NCBI GenBank assembly: GCA_037178975.1
Contig: JASJZH010000003.1
Coordinates: forward strand, 5,890,001 to 5,954,000
Reading direction: 5' to 3'
DNA length: 64,000 nt
Origin: Oscheius tipulae
Lineage: Eukaryota; Nematoda; Chromadorea; Rhabditida; Rhabditidae
Within the stretch, counting starts at the first letter, position 1. Every line of letters starts with the position of its first letter. Shown one piece after another: positions 9,086 to 35,724 of this stretch. A model generated the notes under the pieces. The model searched no databases and had not been told where the DNA came from. It saw only the letters and a list, made by a program, of their open reading frames with translations. A program made the position numbers and the translations under genes.

Positions 9086-11499
9086 TCAATTTCGCGAAGT
9101 TCCCTCTCCCCGTAGTCGGTCCTTTGCCGCCTTTTCAATCTTTTCAATTTCAAAATCCGACAGCACCCTGTCCAGGAAATGTTTCGTTTGCTTCAGAGCT
9201 ACCTAAATCTTTCTCTGCTTTATTTCTCAAAGTGAGTACCTTTTTAATGAAGGGTTTGAAGACAGCCCCAATGATGTTATCCTCTTCTTTTCCCTTCTCT
9301 CCCTCTTGGAAAGGCTGGAAGGGGAGGAAGTTGTTGATGAAACTGGGCTGAACTCGAGGGAAAAGAGGATGGATCTTCGACAGATCCAACTCCTCGTAGT
9401 CATCGAATTCGTTGTGTGCTGGCTAAAAAGTTTCTTGGAAAATCTGAAAAATCTGAGGTACCCTCGGTTTGAAGAGGTCCCCAGGATGAATTGGAGCCAC
9501 CACAGGTAGTAGTTCTCTCGGGAAACTGTCGATCGTGTTGTGAATTCCATTTGACCGAGGGTAGACAGGAGTGACCGTTATGATCTCTCTGCAATCTTTT
9601 GTATTAAGTTCCGAATTCAGGATTACCTATTCCCCTGCCAAGACACAGTCTGCGTCTCTTCCGGGAGTCTAGGAATGACCACCCTATTGTCCGGATTGTA
9701 GGCGGAATAGGGATCCTTCTCACACCGAAAGAGATGGGTCGAGAAGAGAAGACCATCCGGGCAGAGTCTGGGCGTCCATCTGCCTCGTCGACCGATCATT
9801 GGAGCACACTGAACTTTGTTAAGGATCGTCTGCCGAATGATCCTACCTGCAGATACATGGACGGATTGTCTGGATGGGCACAGAAATGGTCCGAGTCATA
9901 GCTGAACGGACAGTCTCCATTGGGAATACAACCATTCAAGAATTTTGGGGCAGCTGTTGTCTTCATCCTATCCGCTCTCTCGAAAGATGAGACGACATCG
10001 ACCGGCGGTTTCCAAGAGTTTGGACTGGTAATCCAAGGGGTGGCTGTGGTAGTGGTAGTCTGTGGCAGTGGGGGAACAATTGAACCGTGTCGGGATGTCG
10101 GTGGGAAGCGAATAATCTCAAAATCGGGGCTGACAGTTGTGGTTGCATGTCGATTGAACATAATCTCTTTTTCCCGCTCCTGTCTCTCCTCTTCCAGCTG
10201 TCTCACCATCTCTTGTCGGATTCTCTCAGCTCGTTCACGTTCTCTCCTCATCAGTTCTTCTTTATCCTTGTCCCTCTTCTCCTTTTCCTCCTTCCTCAAC
10301 CGTTCCAGTCTCTCCTGCTCTCGTTTGGCCTCTTCGATCCTCTTCATTTGTTCCAATCGCTCTTGTTCCGCCTTGGCTACAGCTGCTCTTCGTTGCTCTT
10401 CAATCCTTTCATTTTCGGCTCTCTCAACAGCCAGTCTCTCTTCTTGCTCTCTCCTCAGTCTATCTTCCTCCTGCTGTCTGGCTCTTTCTTCTTCTTTCAT
10501 TTTCAGAATTCTCTCCTCCTCTTCCAATTCCTTCTTTCGCCGTTCCTCTTCCTCAATTTTTCTCCTCCTTTCTTCTTCCTCGAAACGTCTCCTTCTTTCC
10601 TCCTCTTCGGCCTTCTTTCTAGCAGCCTCAGCTCTCTCGACAGCCAATCTTCTTTCCTCTTCCTTCTTCCTCTGAGCCTCTTCCCACTTCTTTTTCTTCT
10701 CCTCGTCCTTTCTCTTCTTTTCCAATCGCTCAGCTTGTCTTCTCTCCTCCTCCAATCTCATTCTTTCTTCAGTTTCTACTCGTTCTCGAGCCAGTCTTTG
10801 TTCCTCAGCTATCCTCAGCTCCTCTACTTTCAGTCGTTCTATCTTTTCCCCCACGGCCTTCTCTTTGGCTGCTGTGGCTTTCTGTGCATTGACCAAGTCG
10901 ACCAGCCTTCTTAGGAGCTCTTTCTTTGTCATTTTCTCCCCATTGTACTCCACCGTGTACTCTGGCCGGATCGTAGTTGCTCTGAATCAGTTGTTACACC
11001 AATTTGGCTTCCTTACTCACGTCCCGGGTTTCGGAAAAGCCGGCTGTGGTTGTGCCGGTCGAATCGGCTCTTCTGGAAAGGCTTCAGTTACAAATTTTGG
11101 AGTAGTAGTTGGTCGAGGAGTCGTCGTTTTCTTTTTGCCCTTCTTTGGCCTCTTCGGTCTAGTGAGGTTCTCACTCGGTCTAACGTACTCAAACTCTTCG
11201 GGAGCTGGTTTCGGCGTGGTTATCACCGGTCTCTTGCTCCTTCCCTGGAACTGTTGCCGGGTTATCTATCCAATAACTGGCTACCTTCTCCATCCTCCTA
11301 TGCAGCTGTGGTTCTTCTGTCTCCTTGCAGACTCTCTCTACTGGATCAAAAGACATGGCCGGAGCACAGGGCACAATCCAGACCTTTAAACTCGGCCCAC
11401 ATTGTTTGTAGCGACTGACATCGCCCTGAATTGGTCGTAGTCCGAATTGCGCTGGATTGCATGGCTCAGCCGTAAAGACCACGTCGCCGTGAACGATTC
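9086..11499 (-). CDS. Secreted-type protein with CBM14 domains flanking a long charged helix
   Basis: The 5' exon (presumably with the signal peptide) was not found; the visible part starts after an acceptor at 11500. Order: an N-terminal chitin-binding type 2 (peritrophin-A/CBM14) domain with six-Cys-type spacing (AEPCNPAQFG, SRYKQCG, CAPAMSFDPVERVC); a Thr/Pro/Lys linker (TTTPRPTTTPK); then MTKKELLRRLVDLVNAQKA and about 230 residues of Glu/Arg/Lys heptads (roughly 10150-10870), coiled coil or single alpha-helix. A second Thr-rich linker leads to a second CBM14 domain (CIPNGDCPF, HFCAHPDNPSMYLQ joined to CAPMIG, CPDGLLFSTHLFRCEKD). The C-terminal tail runs through exons to TGA at 9086-9088. 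CBM14 domains bind chitin in eggshell, cuticle or peritrophic matrix; a rod joining two of them suggests a chitin cross-linker or spacer. That function is inferred. Confidence 0.75.
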
Positions 11500-13167
11500 C
11501 TGAAAAAAAAAGATAAACTCGCGTGTGGCTTAAGCAGTAGCCAATCAGAGCCAAATCGCGTCAATATTGACCGTTAGTGGCGCACGAACTTGTCAAGTGC
11601 TTATGAGGAAACTGCGCGCGCTGCAGCCGATTGGCAACACTCGCCATGTCAAGAGACACTCCACAATATATGGGAGGTCCTGACTTTTGACCCCAGGGTT
11701 TCGAAAAATGACCAGTCTCTGTCTATTGGATCAGGGCGCGCGAACATGCAAGTTCCAATAATGTCAACATAGAACGTCCGGAATTGTGTGTCAACACAGG
11801 ATTAGCATGGTCGAGGGAGGTCCTTGACCAGGAGGAGACCTTCTCTTCCGGACTGTAAGACTACCCACAGAGCTCTCAAGAAAAGAGAATGCAACCCAAT
11901 ACCCATTCAGTGTTCGGACGCGATCGGGATCATTGCAACAGGTTCCTCCCGAAATGGAGATGTCTGCCAGCGGATTGATTGACAGCGAGCTGGAGACTAT
12001 CACAAAAACTGACATATTGCAAAAAACTGCAACGCGCAACCCAAAAGATCCTGAGTCTTTGTAAAAAGCCTAAAAGCCCTTTTCTGTAAACCAGAACTCG
12101 GAAAAGCCGAGTGAAGCTGCCAATGTTAAGTATTAAACTCTGAACCCCATAGGGCAAATCCAGACTCTTATAGGCCAGTGTCCAGAATGCGTGTGACAGT
12201 CATACGCCAAGAATCCGATGAGTCAGAAAAGAAGAATGGAACACTGGCTGTCACCCTATAGTCTACGGCAGACAAAAACACGCACCCATCCATTTTCTTT
12301 CAGTCAGGATCAGTCGTGGCAATAAAAAAAGCAGAGACTATCTTCCAATTACAGTAACCCAAAGAAGTAGAACCAACCTGGTAAGTGTAAAAGTAGCAGC
12401 GGCAAAAGGGCTGCCAAGGGCCCGTTCCACATGAGTTTTTGCCGTCTTTGGCCCTAGTTGGACGACGAGTTGAGCCAAAAATCTGGAAAAAGAAAGCTGA
12501 TTAGCATAGCGTTGACGAGGCTGCGAAGACCTCGGCGAAAGGGTAATGTTTGGCTCCGAGTGACCACCCGTCAAAAAAGGGCGCAACGGGGGGCGCGAGC
12601 ACACTGGTCTGAGGGCGGCTGTCCGGAAATTTTGAGAAGGGAGGAGCAGAGGAAGGCAGAATACCACAGTACGGTTTATTGAGAAAACATTCAATCAGAC
12701 TCGTCTTTCTTATCCTCTCCCCTGCCTACAGTACTCCTTCTGGGAATGGTGACACTTCCTCTTGTGACAGAGAAGGCCTCTCCTCTAAAGCCGAGTCTTT
12801 CTCCAGACCTCCTTCTTCATATGTTCATTCCAGTCAATCTGTCCAGAAGTCTTGTTCACAATTTTGTTAACAAATAGAGTAGGCAAAGCATCCAAAGCCG
12901 ACCGTCCAAATCTCCACTCGCAGACTCGACCATGGAATTCTCAATGATAGTTGTTTTCTTCTTCTGCGACTGTTCTTCTTCCTCATTCTCCTCCTTCTAT
13001 GCTTCTCTACACGGCATCCACCATGATATGACCGATAAGGAGGGCGGACACGATAAAAGCCGTCAGTTGACCAGGACGAACTTTTGAGACTAAAAGACTG
13101 TAGATAGATAGATTTAAAATATATAGCTCCGAATAGTGAGCTTTCAGTTTAACTTCTGCATCGTAGA
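11500..13167. other. Gap of 1.7 kb: 5' region of the CBM14 gene and unresolved sequence
   Basis: The missing first exon of the CBM14 gene must lie here or nearby, but I found no convincing signal-peptide exon. On the minus strand, about 12750-13070 has short open stretches with protein-like composition (for example LTAFIVSALLIGHIMVD and LDALPTLFVNKIVNKTSG). I could not join them into a gene. The rest shows no coding signal. Confidence 0.3.
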
Positions 13168-13716
13168 ATGTGCTCGCTGTTGCTCTTCTCTTGTTTAGTC
13201 ATCGCAGACACCAACAGGAAATGGACAGTGGTTCTGACGTAATACGTAAATCTACAAGTTCAGAGCTGTCCTAGACTCTCTCCGGATCTTTCTGTTCAGT
13301 TCGAAAACTGACGAAAGATACACATGCCATATCCTAAGAGTTCATACATCTTTCTTTTCCCTTCACTCTGTTCCCCTGATCATCTTATAAGTGTGAACGT
13401 AACTCTACCTGTTTTCTTCCCTGTAGGAATTCTCATTCGACCTTCATACCCCTACTCTATTGGTACCTGTCCTTCCCCAGAGGAAGCTACTTTTAGGCTT
13501 GGTTGTATTTTTCTTCATGGTTCCTTCATGATTGCACCTTGACAGTCCGTACTAACTCTCTTCCCGTTCACATAGACTTACCACTTGGGCAGCCCATTCC
13601 TTTCCAAAACAGTTCCAAGCGATACAATTTATTGGGCAAATATCAACAGAAACTACAACGGGAATTATGTGTATGTCACCAGTGTACAAAGAGATCAATA
13701 CCGATACTGCTGCTGA
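13168..13716 (+). CDS. Small secreted protein, middle exons uncertain
   Basis: The ATG at 13168 is preceded 21 nt upstream by a CTTTCAG acceptor. It opens a clear signal peptide (MCSLLLFSCLVIA, then DTNRKW). The last exon (about 13580-13716) follows an intron with a textbook branch point (TACTAAC) and reads YHLGSPFLSKTVPSD, TIYWANINRNYNGNYVYV, then QYRYCC and TGA. The internal exons (13220-13550) contain Cys/Pro-rich sequence (SIGTCPSPEEATF), but I could not fix the splice sites. Family not recognised. The last 20 or so coding bases overlap the 3' end of the convergent zinc-finger gene. Confidence 0.4.
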
Positions 13717-16700
13717 TAGAAGTAATTCTGTTGCTGAGGATCAGTTCCCGGCGGATGCATCGCCGTTGGCTGAACTAAAGGAACTGTCTGCTGTTGGAAT
13801 GGTGGTGCGAACTGGGGAGGAGGAGTCTGGTACTGACCCTGGATGTTCTTGTATTGTGATAAAAAAAGGATACTTACGGGCTGATAGAAGGGAGGAGGTT
13901 GTTGGAAAGCCACCGGATTAAAAGCCTGCTGATTGTAAATCTGTGACTGTTGGAACGGATAGGCAACCGGAGCCTGGGCTGTCTGGCTCACAGTCGTGGG
14001 GGCTGCCGAATACGGATTGAACTGTTGTTGAATTGGCTTGGCCGCCTCCGGCTGAGGAATAGCCTTGCCATTAGGGAGAATCGTTCTGGCTAGGAGCATC
14101 TTTTGACCGGGAGCAATAGGAATGTGCTCCTGAGCAGGGACAGATATCTGTACCGGAGTTGCAGTCTGTTTGACTGTCTGTGGAACCGGCTGTTGCCAAG
14201 TCGTAGGAACTCCCATTCTCATGGGACCACCACGAATCTCAATGATTTCCGGAGAGTCAGTATTTGCTGGAGCAGCTGGAGCCTCTGCTTTCTTATCAAT
14301 CAATTGCCCAAGATCGTTCTCGAGACTGTCCCAATCGTCGTCATCATCATTGTTCTGGAGCTTGTCTGTTCGGGCTTGCAGATCGGCAATTTTGGCACGC
14401 AACTTCTCGGTCACTTGCTTCTTCCGCTCTTGCTTCTCCTTGTTCTCTCGCTGCAACTCTTCCGGATCGTTAGGATAGACAAGACTCATCGAGGTCTCCT
14501 TGAAGTACTCCTCCGTTTTACCAAAGTGATACGGCATTGGTTTGATGATCGGGGACAGCGGACGCGGATTCTGGTTCAATTTAGCCCTAAAGAATCGAAT
14601 TCGAATACAAAATGAGGAAAAGAACTGACAAAGAACTGGGAATTCCCTGAAGTATACCAGTCAAGGTGAGATCTTCCCTCTGGTACGACTGCATTGATGG
14701 AGGCTGCTGTTGATAGGGGTGGTATTGAGGATAGTTAACTGGCTGTTGGGCCATCGGCTGAATACCGTACTCGGCCAGATTGAAATTCGTCTTCTCCGAA
14801 TGTTTCTGTGTACTTTCAAGAAGAGCCGCAATAGCCTCCTGTGGTTCCTTGTCACCCATATTGATTCCCATATCGGCTGCCATCTGTCGGATCTTGTTCG
14901 GATCGACATTTCCTGTCGTCTCGACGTCCGTCTGCATCATACACATCAGGCCAAGCAGCTTTCTCTGCAGAGCTTGTCCATCTTTAACAGGAGTAGGAGC
15001 ATCGTCCCGTGTGATTACTTCCGAAGATCGAGTTGGAGCAGAGGGAAAATTGGTCACTGGAGGAGCACTACCGGCCGTCTTCTTGATGAACTGTTCCACC
15101 TTGGACGCCCAGTTTATGTTGTCCTTGCTCGCAGTCTAAACTCTGGGATGCAAAGGATCCGAAGAACTGTTACCGCAGATTCTGTAACCCGTCTATCACC
15201 ACTTCTACGGCTTCGGCTGCGGGATCGACTTCGTCGGCGACGATCATCTCGATCTTCACGAGGACTACGCTTCTTGCTTGAAGGGGAACGACGAGAGTCG
15301 TCTCTGCGTCGAGGAGATGGACTACGACGACGCTCACGAGAACGCGAACGTCTTCTGGTTCCTCTGAATTGGTTATCTCAAAGTATTCTCTTCAAAATAA
15401 CCTTGGACTACGGGAACGTTTTCTCATGTCAGAACGACTGCTCGTCTTGGAGGATCCAGCTGGCGGAGTCAGAATGGGTACCGAAGGAATAGGAACCATT
15501 CCTGGAGGAGGAGGGAAATGGGTGTTGAATCCTGGTGGAAGATTAGTAGGAGGAGGAAAGGGCGGTACATAGGCTGCCTTCGAAGCAAAACTACCAAAAA
15601 CATCCATTTGAACCGGGGCTGGAACGGGTATACGAGTCGGTTCTGGCTCTAAATTCAGAGTTTGTAAGGTGCTAGAGAAAAGGAACATACGTCTTGGAAC
15701 AGGCTTTGGAGTAGAAACAACATATTCTGGACAGACTCTCTCGATAGTGGCTCTATCTAAAAGTGTGGTCAGACGATGACAGACTGCCGGATGATCGCCC
15801 TTCTCACTCTGAATCCGATTTTTTTTATTTTGGAGCAGAAAATATTCTTACCTTCCAAACCTTCTCGATGTAGGCGCGGAGCAATGTATCTCTCATCGAG
15901 GAATCTTTTTCCGTCATAATGTTCGCATGAATGTTCTTATGGTTCCGCAGCTAAAGAGGCTTTTAAGACTTGGACTGAATCTGAACTGACCAAGAATGCC
16001 AACCTGTGATGTGGATTTGACAGATGGCCAATCATCTCCGACGGATTGCCCCAGATGCCACATATTGAACAGTAGTAGGTCTCTAGCTCCGGAGCATCGA
16101 TACAAACCACCTGAAAGAGTTATCGTTAGGTTTTAAGAATATGAAGATACCTCGAAAACACTGTCCACTCCGACATTTCCCTCGATGGAACAGGCCTTCT
16201 TGCTGAACTGAACTGGCATCTCAGCTGTAGGAATTCTCTCGGCCCCCTGTCTCCACACTGAAAGGGATTAGGTGAAATGGATCTATTAGAGACTGAGTTT
16301 CAAAAGAACAAATGTAGATTTACGTTGTAACGGTTTATAATCCGGAATTTTAATTTTGCTCTAGAATTAAAAGACGATATCAGAAACTGACTCTTTGATA
16401 GAAAGCACTTTCAAAAACATCGAAGGAACAAGAGAACCTACTGTAGTCGACGAGCTGAGCCCTATTGGAACAAAGAGACGCGATTATCAAATCGACGGTC
16501 CTGCCTCGCAGAGACGGACGTCCTTCCGCCGGCTCATTTTTTTTCTGCCTCGGAATCGGAGATATCGAACGACGTTTGTGAGGAGAGATCTCCCTGCGAC
16601 CATGTCTCAGAGGGCTACGACGAGGAGGTGACCGACTGTGGCGACGGCTTCTCCGCTCTCTTGACCTGAAGAGTACGTCAGAATCCAGAATGTCCGGCAG

Positions 16701-19700
16701 ACCAAAATACAAACCTGGATCGAGATCTGCTACGTCGTCTCTTTCTCGGAGAGGGACTTCTGGACCGACCGTGACTTATATCCATGTCCTCTGCTCCCAT
16801 CGGATAGACGGGTATAGCGGCCACAGTTGGCACAAAAGTGTTGAATACGGGTTTTGGTCCAATGCCCGGAAAGTTGGGAGGAGGGACCGAGAAGTTCATG
16901 GGCATCGGTGGTGGCGCGTTCATATGGGGCATCATTGGAGGAGCCAGATGAGTCAACGGCTGGAACTTGTTTGACAAGGCATTGGTCCGTTCCGTGATGA
17001 ATTGAAACTCTTCTTTCTTTCTCTTCTCCTCCTCTCTCTTTTTCAAACTTTGCAATTTCTGGAGCTCATTCTCCAACACAGTCTTATGATCATTTCTCTG
17101 TCGCTTGGCCAGCTTATCCTTCTCCGCCTAGAAATTACTGAATACCTGGGAATGTAAAGTCATTTTGAACCTGAATAATAGCAAACTGTCTGGCCTTTTC
17201 TGCCTCCTCCTTGATCTTTCTCTTCTGTTCTCTTGCCAAATCCTCCTTGAGTCGCTCGGTCTCAGCCTTCAGCCTGTCAGATGCGTCGCGAATCTTCTTC
17301 TCGCGTTCCAGGGTCTCATTCTTGATTCGATCCTGGTTCTCTTTCTCTCGGGCCAGAATCTTCAACTTCTCTTGTTCCCGCTTCAATCGTAGTTGCTCGG
17401 CTTTCTGCCTCGAGACGGCCAAGCTATCCTGTTTCTTTTTGGCATTCTGCTCATCCTCCAACATGGCTTGAGTCCTTTTTTGTTCTCCGATCGGATCAAA
17501 GACCGGTATCGGATACTCCTTGCTCGGCTTAACGTCCTTGACAAGATTGGCCAGCACACGACGTTCAATTTTTGGATCACTTTTGGCCGCATCCAATTCG
17601 TGAATCGACATCGGAAAGTACTTTTGCTAAAACAGGAACATGATATACAATTATAAAAATAGATGAATAAATACAATTGAACAGTAGGAAAGACACAACT
17701 TACCACATAGTTAAAAATGTGGTCTCTGGACCGAACATGCTGTTCGAGAGCGACATGACGCTTCGGAATACTGAGCGCACAAAGTTTACAGAAAAAGTCG
17801 GGAGGGCGATCTGGCTCGTACTGACTGCTCGCCCTCTCGATCATGTCCTCGAGTCCAACCACCGACAGCACATACTGATACTTGGAAAAGTCTGGATTGA
17901 AATGCCAGGAGAGCTTCTGAAATGGATATCAGCAAAAATGAAGAAGAGAGGAGGAACCTTGACAGGATTCGGCTGGACAAACGGCTTCACAGTGTGATTG
18001 GAAGTGCTTTCGGCAAACCGACAACGGTCTGAATGAAATCGGGTAGGAAGGAAAGACAATACAGATTGACGCAAGAGAAAACAAAAGGATACCTGCTTCC
18101 AGCTGGGCATAGGCCTGGAGACGACGGTCGTGTTCATCGTCGAATAGATGGACATCGAAGACGTCGTGCAATAGAGTCTCGACCGTGGTCGGGATGAGCA
18201 TTTGACATGCCTGAAATGGGGTTTAGGGACTGGGAAGCTATATCATCGAAAGGACCATCTCAAAAGTAAGAGATCATACAGAAAAGTCGAAACAGTTGAA
18301 TGAAAACAAGAGAAACGAATCCAATCTCCAAAGATTGTATAACAAGATCTGATCGAAACCAAATGGTTTCGAGGCATATACGAATGTATAAATGGTTGCA
18401 AATCAAAAAGTCATGTTATAACCAAAAACCAAGCACAAAGATCAAAAACGTAGAAGAAGCAATATCTGTTTGGAGAAAAACAAGAAAGAAAAAGAAGAAT
18501 TCGAAAAAAAACTAACCATGCACCGGAGAATCCACTTTCTGGATAGTTTGTTGTCCTGATCGTCCATCCAGACGATCCGACAGGTTGAAAACATCAAGGC
18601 ATCCTGTAGATCTTTGACGAGCTTGTCTTCTCCATCATTTGAGATCTGATCGATTACTGGCCAGAGAGCAGCAGCAGCCGGACGGAATTCGGGAAGGTAG
18701 TATGGTAGTTGAGTCTGTAAGGAGCGACTACTAAAAAACTGATCAAGAGGACGTACCATTCGATGTGGGACGGTCATCTTTTTGGCGATATTGGTGGCTT
18801 TTTCGGGAGAGTATACCCTGATTTGTCCCCAGTTCTGACTCTTGATCGTGCTGTACATGTGACCGATGTCGTAATAGAACGGATTGACTGGAGCGTATGT
18901 TCTCTGGAGCCAGTCGAGCATCAGATCCAGGACAGATTTCTCATTGGGTTGCCCCATCAACAGGGCAAGGAAGTCTCGATTGTCATAGTGCTGAGAGTGC
19001 TCTTGAAAGGTGAAGGAAGTGATCATACCAGATACTGATTGAGATGCATGTAGGAGCGGATGTGGTTGTTGATTCCGTCGATTGAGTCCTTTTTGTAGGT
19101 TCGGGCACAGAGAGTACAGACGACTTCCCCGGCCTCCTGATCTTCAACAATCCATTCAAGACCGACGTCACACTGGGTTTGGATCTTGTAGGAGATTTTG
19201 TCATCGACCTGAAAGATGCTTATTGTCATTCGACCTGAAGATCCCAAACGCACATTAATATTCTTCCATTCACCATGAAGCATAGGCGGAAGGGTCTTGA
19301 CCGTGGGCAGAAGAGGCACAAAGAACTCGTCGTCTGAACAGTCCCTGTTCAATAGAGGTACACAAAACTCACAAAATCGGTAGCAACTTTGGCGCGAGAG
19401 AACGTCGAAGTGAGCTGTACTGGTCACGTGATCATTCCAGATACCCTCAGCCAGTGGAGCATCATTCATCTCGACCTTGATCACACATTTGCAGATTCCA
19501 CAGACGAGACAGAGATCGGCTCCGAAGCTGGTCAGTGGGAACATGAACTCCTCGACGTCCAGTTTCTCTTCACACCGCAGATTCATAATCGGCTCTGGTA
19601 GAGACCCACTGTCCAGTTTTTTGTGCTTGTCGTTGTCCATTGTGATCTTGCTCAACAGATCCATCATCTTGGCTCGACGCACATCGGGACTCTGATGTAT

Positions 19701-21160
19701 GTAGCGAATGATGTCCTGAGTCTTCTTTGTACACAGGAATCGGAGAATATGGAACTCTGAGGCGAAGTGCTCTTCTACGCAATTGACCACACATTGACAA
19801 AGCAGACAGTAGTTCTGTTTGCCTGCAGTCAGGAGATGGTTCTTGCCGCAGATTGGTCCAAAGTAGGTCGAGTTGATTCGTCTCCAGTGGTAGGCAAGGG
19901 CTCCGGACTCTTCATTCTCGTCGTCCAGGACCTCCTCCACGTTCACTGAAAATTTGGAAGGTTTTGTCAGAAAGAGTTTACTCACAATAATTCAGGATTC
20001 CCAGCACTGCAGAGGCCTTTCTGTGTTCCGGGCTGTTCTCGTGCACATTCCAGACCTTGTTCAGATTCTTTCGAAAGCAGGGAATCACCACGTGACAGAC
20101 CTGCAGGTTGTATTTTGAATCAGTAGCTTCAAAAAGTTACCGTACAGCGGACAATGGCCCTCTTGATCGTCTCGTCGTCTCCCAAAGTAAGAGTAAGGGT
20201 CTCTTTTGGTGGATTGGGTAGATTCGCAACGACGAGCTTGACCATCGCGTCCTCCTTAGACATGTCCAGTTCGAAGACTTCCGGAGGGATCTCTCCTTGA
20301 GTCTCGTAGAGCTCGTCCCTCGCTCTGTTAAGCTCCGTGTAGTATTCGATGGGATTGTGCTTGTACTTCTTGATGGCCGCAGCCTTGTCCGGGTCGAATT
20401 CTTCAAGGTAGGCTGTCAGATGAGTCGGAGAGCGGACATGATGCTCTGCCTGCTCGAGACTGCATCCCGAATCGTAGCAGATCGAACATGCCCACCAGCC
20501 GGTGGCACACCACGGAAATCGGAACTCGTGGAGACATTCGAGCCCTGAATTTTCCTTTGAAAGATAGACTGGAAGAGAACTGACCTGCTGCCTTCTCCTT
20601 CGAAGTTCTGAATCGTCGAGCAAGGGCGGAGGGAAGATTGCTGTTCGAGCTCTTCAGATAAGTGTTCAGGAAGGTCTTGATGGCGAATTTCTGAAATTCA
20701 TTATTTTATTTCTTTCCAAAATCAGTCGATTAACCTTGGTGTGAGTCTTCTTAGCCTCGTGTTCCTTCTTCTCCTCGATACTGACACAAGTCTCGTTGCA
20801 GACCTCACAGACGTTCTTCTTGCTCCAGGGATTTAGCATCTTCTCTTTCGTTTTTGAATCCGTCATTTTGACATTCGCCTGAAGATTTTTGACCAATCAG
20901 TTCAGTGGATAGGGCTAAGAGAAGAGAGAGCAAGAGACCTTGGTCATCGCAGCTTGGAAATAAACTGGGATCTGCTCGCTTTTTGATACTCCAATCAGTG
21001 CTTTGAACTTTTGTTCTGCTTTTGCTTTTGGTTCAAAGCAGGAGCTTTGGCAAGTCAGGACAAACCTTACAAAAGAGCAAGTAGTTTCGGTTTGGGAAAG
21101 TGTTGCTTGCAGCCACTTAGAGCTCCGCGGGTATCTCTGCTTTCGTTGGTATTTGAGCAT
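13695..21160 (-). CDS. Very large multi-zinc-finger, RS-domain, Gln/Pro-rich nuclear protein
   Basis: One frame can be followed through about 25 short introns to TGA at 13695-13697, giving roughly 2,000 residues. Order: several matrin/U1-type C2H2 fingers (CEVCNETCVSIEEKKEHE; CSICYDSGCSLEQAEHHVRS; CLLCQCVVNCVEEHFASE; CTLCARTYKKDSIDGINNH; FCKLCALSIPKRHVALEQHV); a coiled coil (about 17140-17450); a Pro/Met linker (PPMMPHMNAPPPMP); RS repeats (RSRSPSPRKRRRSRSRSR; about 16510-16770); another finger (CIDAPELETYYCSICG); a helical region (MRDTLLRAYIEKVWK); a second RS stretch (15190-15420); and a Gln/Pro-rich tail ending in NYFYQQQYRY. Key joins such as 15137-15173 keep frame, supporting one gene rather than several. 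Fingers of this type usually bind double-stranded RNA or RNP, and RS domains act in splicing. A role in pre-mRNA processing is inferred. The exact start is uncertain. Confidence 0.65.
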
Positions 21161-21732
21161 TTCCTGCGTAATTTCCTATGATATGGGACTTCCTGATAGG
21201 ATAAAAGAAACGAATATGGACGTTAGAGAGCTACGATTTTAGACCTTGTTCGTGTAGTCAAATAGTCAGTTTCGAACCGTTTACTGAAAAATAAGGCAAG
21301 TTTGTAGAAGGAATTCTTCACATTTCAAGATAGTGTCTTTACCCAAATATTCTTGGGCAAAAACAAAAGTTTCACTCAAGTTAGACATTTCCTTCCACTG
21401 AGAATCCTTGAGAGTACGCACTCACGGCCGTAATTAACCGTCTACCTTTGGCTCTCTAGAGATTTGTAAAATCACAAAAAAGGGGAAAGAGAACGTCTAG
21501 TTGAAACCAAAGGAAGACAGAAAACCTCTCGCCTCGATAGGAGCCGTTTTCCGGCTCGGGCGACTACTAATCTACGAGACACCCTCTGCTCGCTCCGGGA
21601 CCAAGTCGTAAGAAGCCGAGCTGACCAGCTGATTGACCCATCCTCGGTTTTCTGCATATTTCCGCGTTTCTCCTTATCGATTTGTGTTAGAGAACAAGCT
21701 CCTTCTTTCAGGGGGATGAGAATCGAGAAGAA
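21161..21732. other. Divergent promoter region between the zinc-finger gene and FRY
   Basis: A head-to-head intergenic region. An acceptor (CCTTCTTTCAG, ending 21711) lies 21 nt before the FRY start. The short ATG at 21715 opens a tiny upstream frame that ends at once. No other gene seen. Confidence 0.4.

Positions 21733-35724
<13,992 letters not shown>

Noticed and set aside
9920-10914. Long + strand open frames rich in Ser/Leu
   Set aside because: They are the antisense shadow of the Glu/Arg/Lys helix of the CBM14 gene; low-complexity composition explains their length.
12750-13090. Minus-strand protein-like pieces (LTAFIVSALLIGHIMVD; LDALPTLFVNKIVNKTSG)
   Set aside because: No splice model joins them in a consistent phase to a start codon, and a + strand gene start with signal peptide lies just beyond. 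Left as unresolved.
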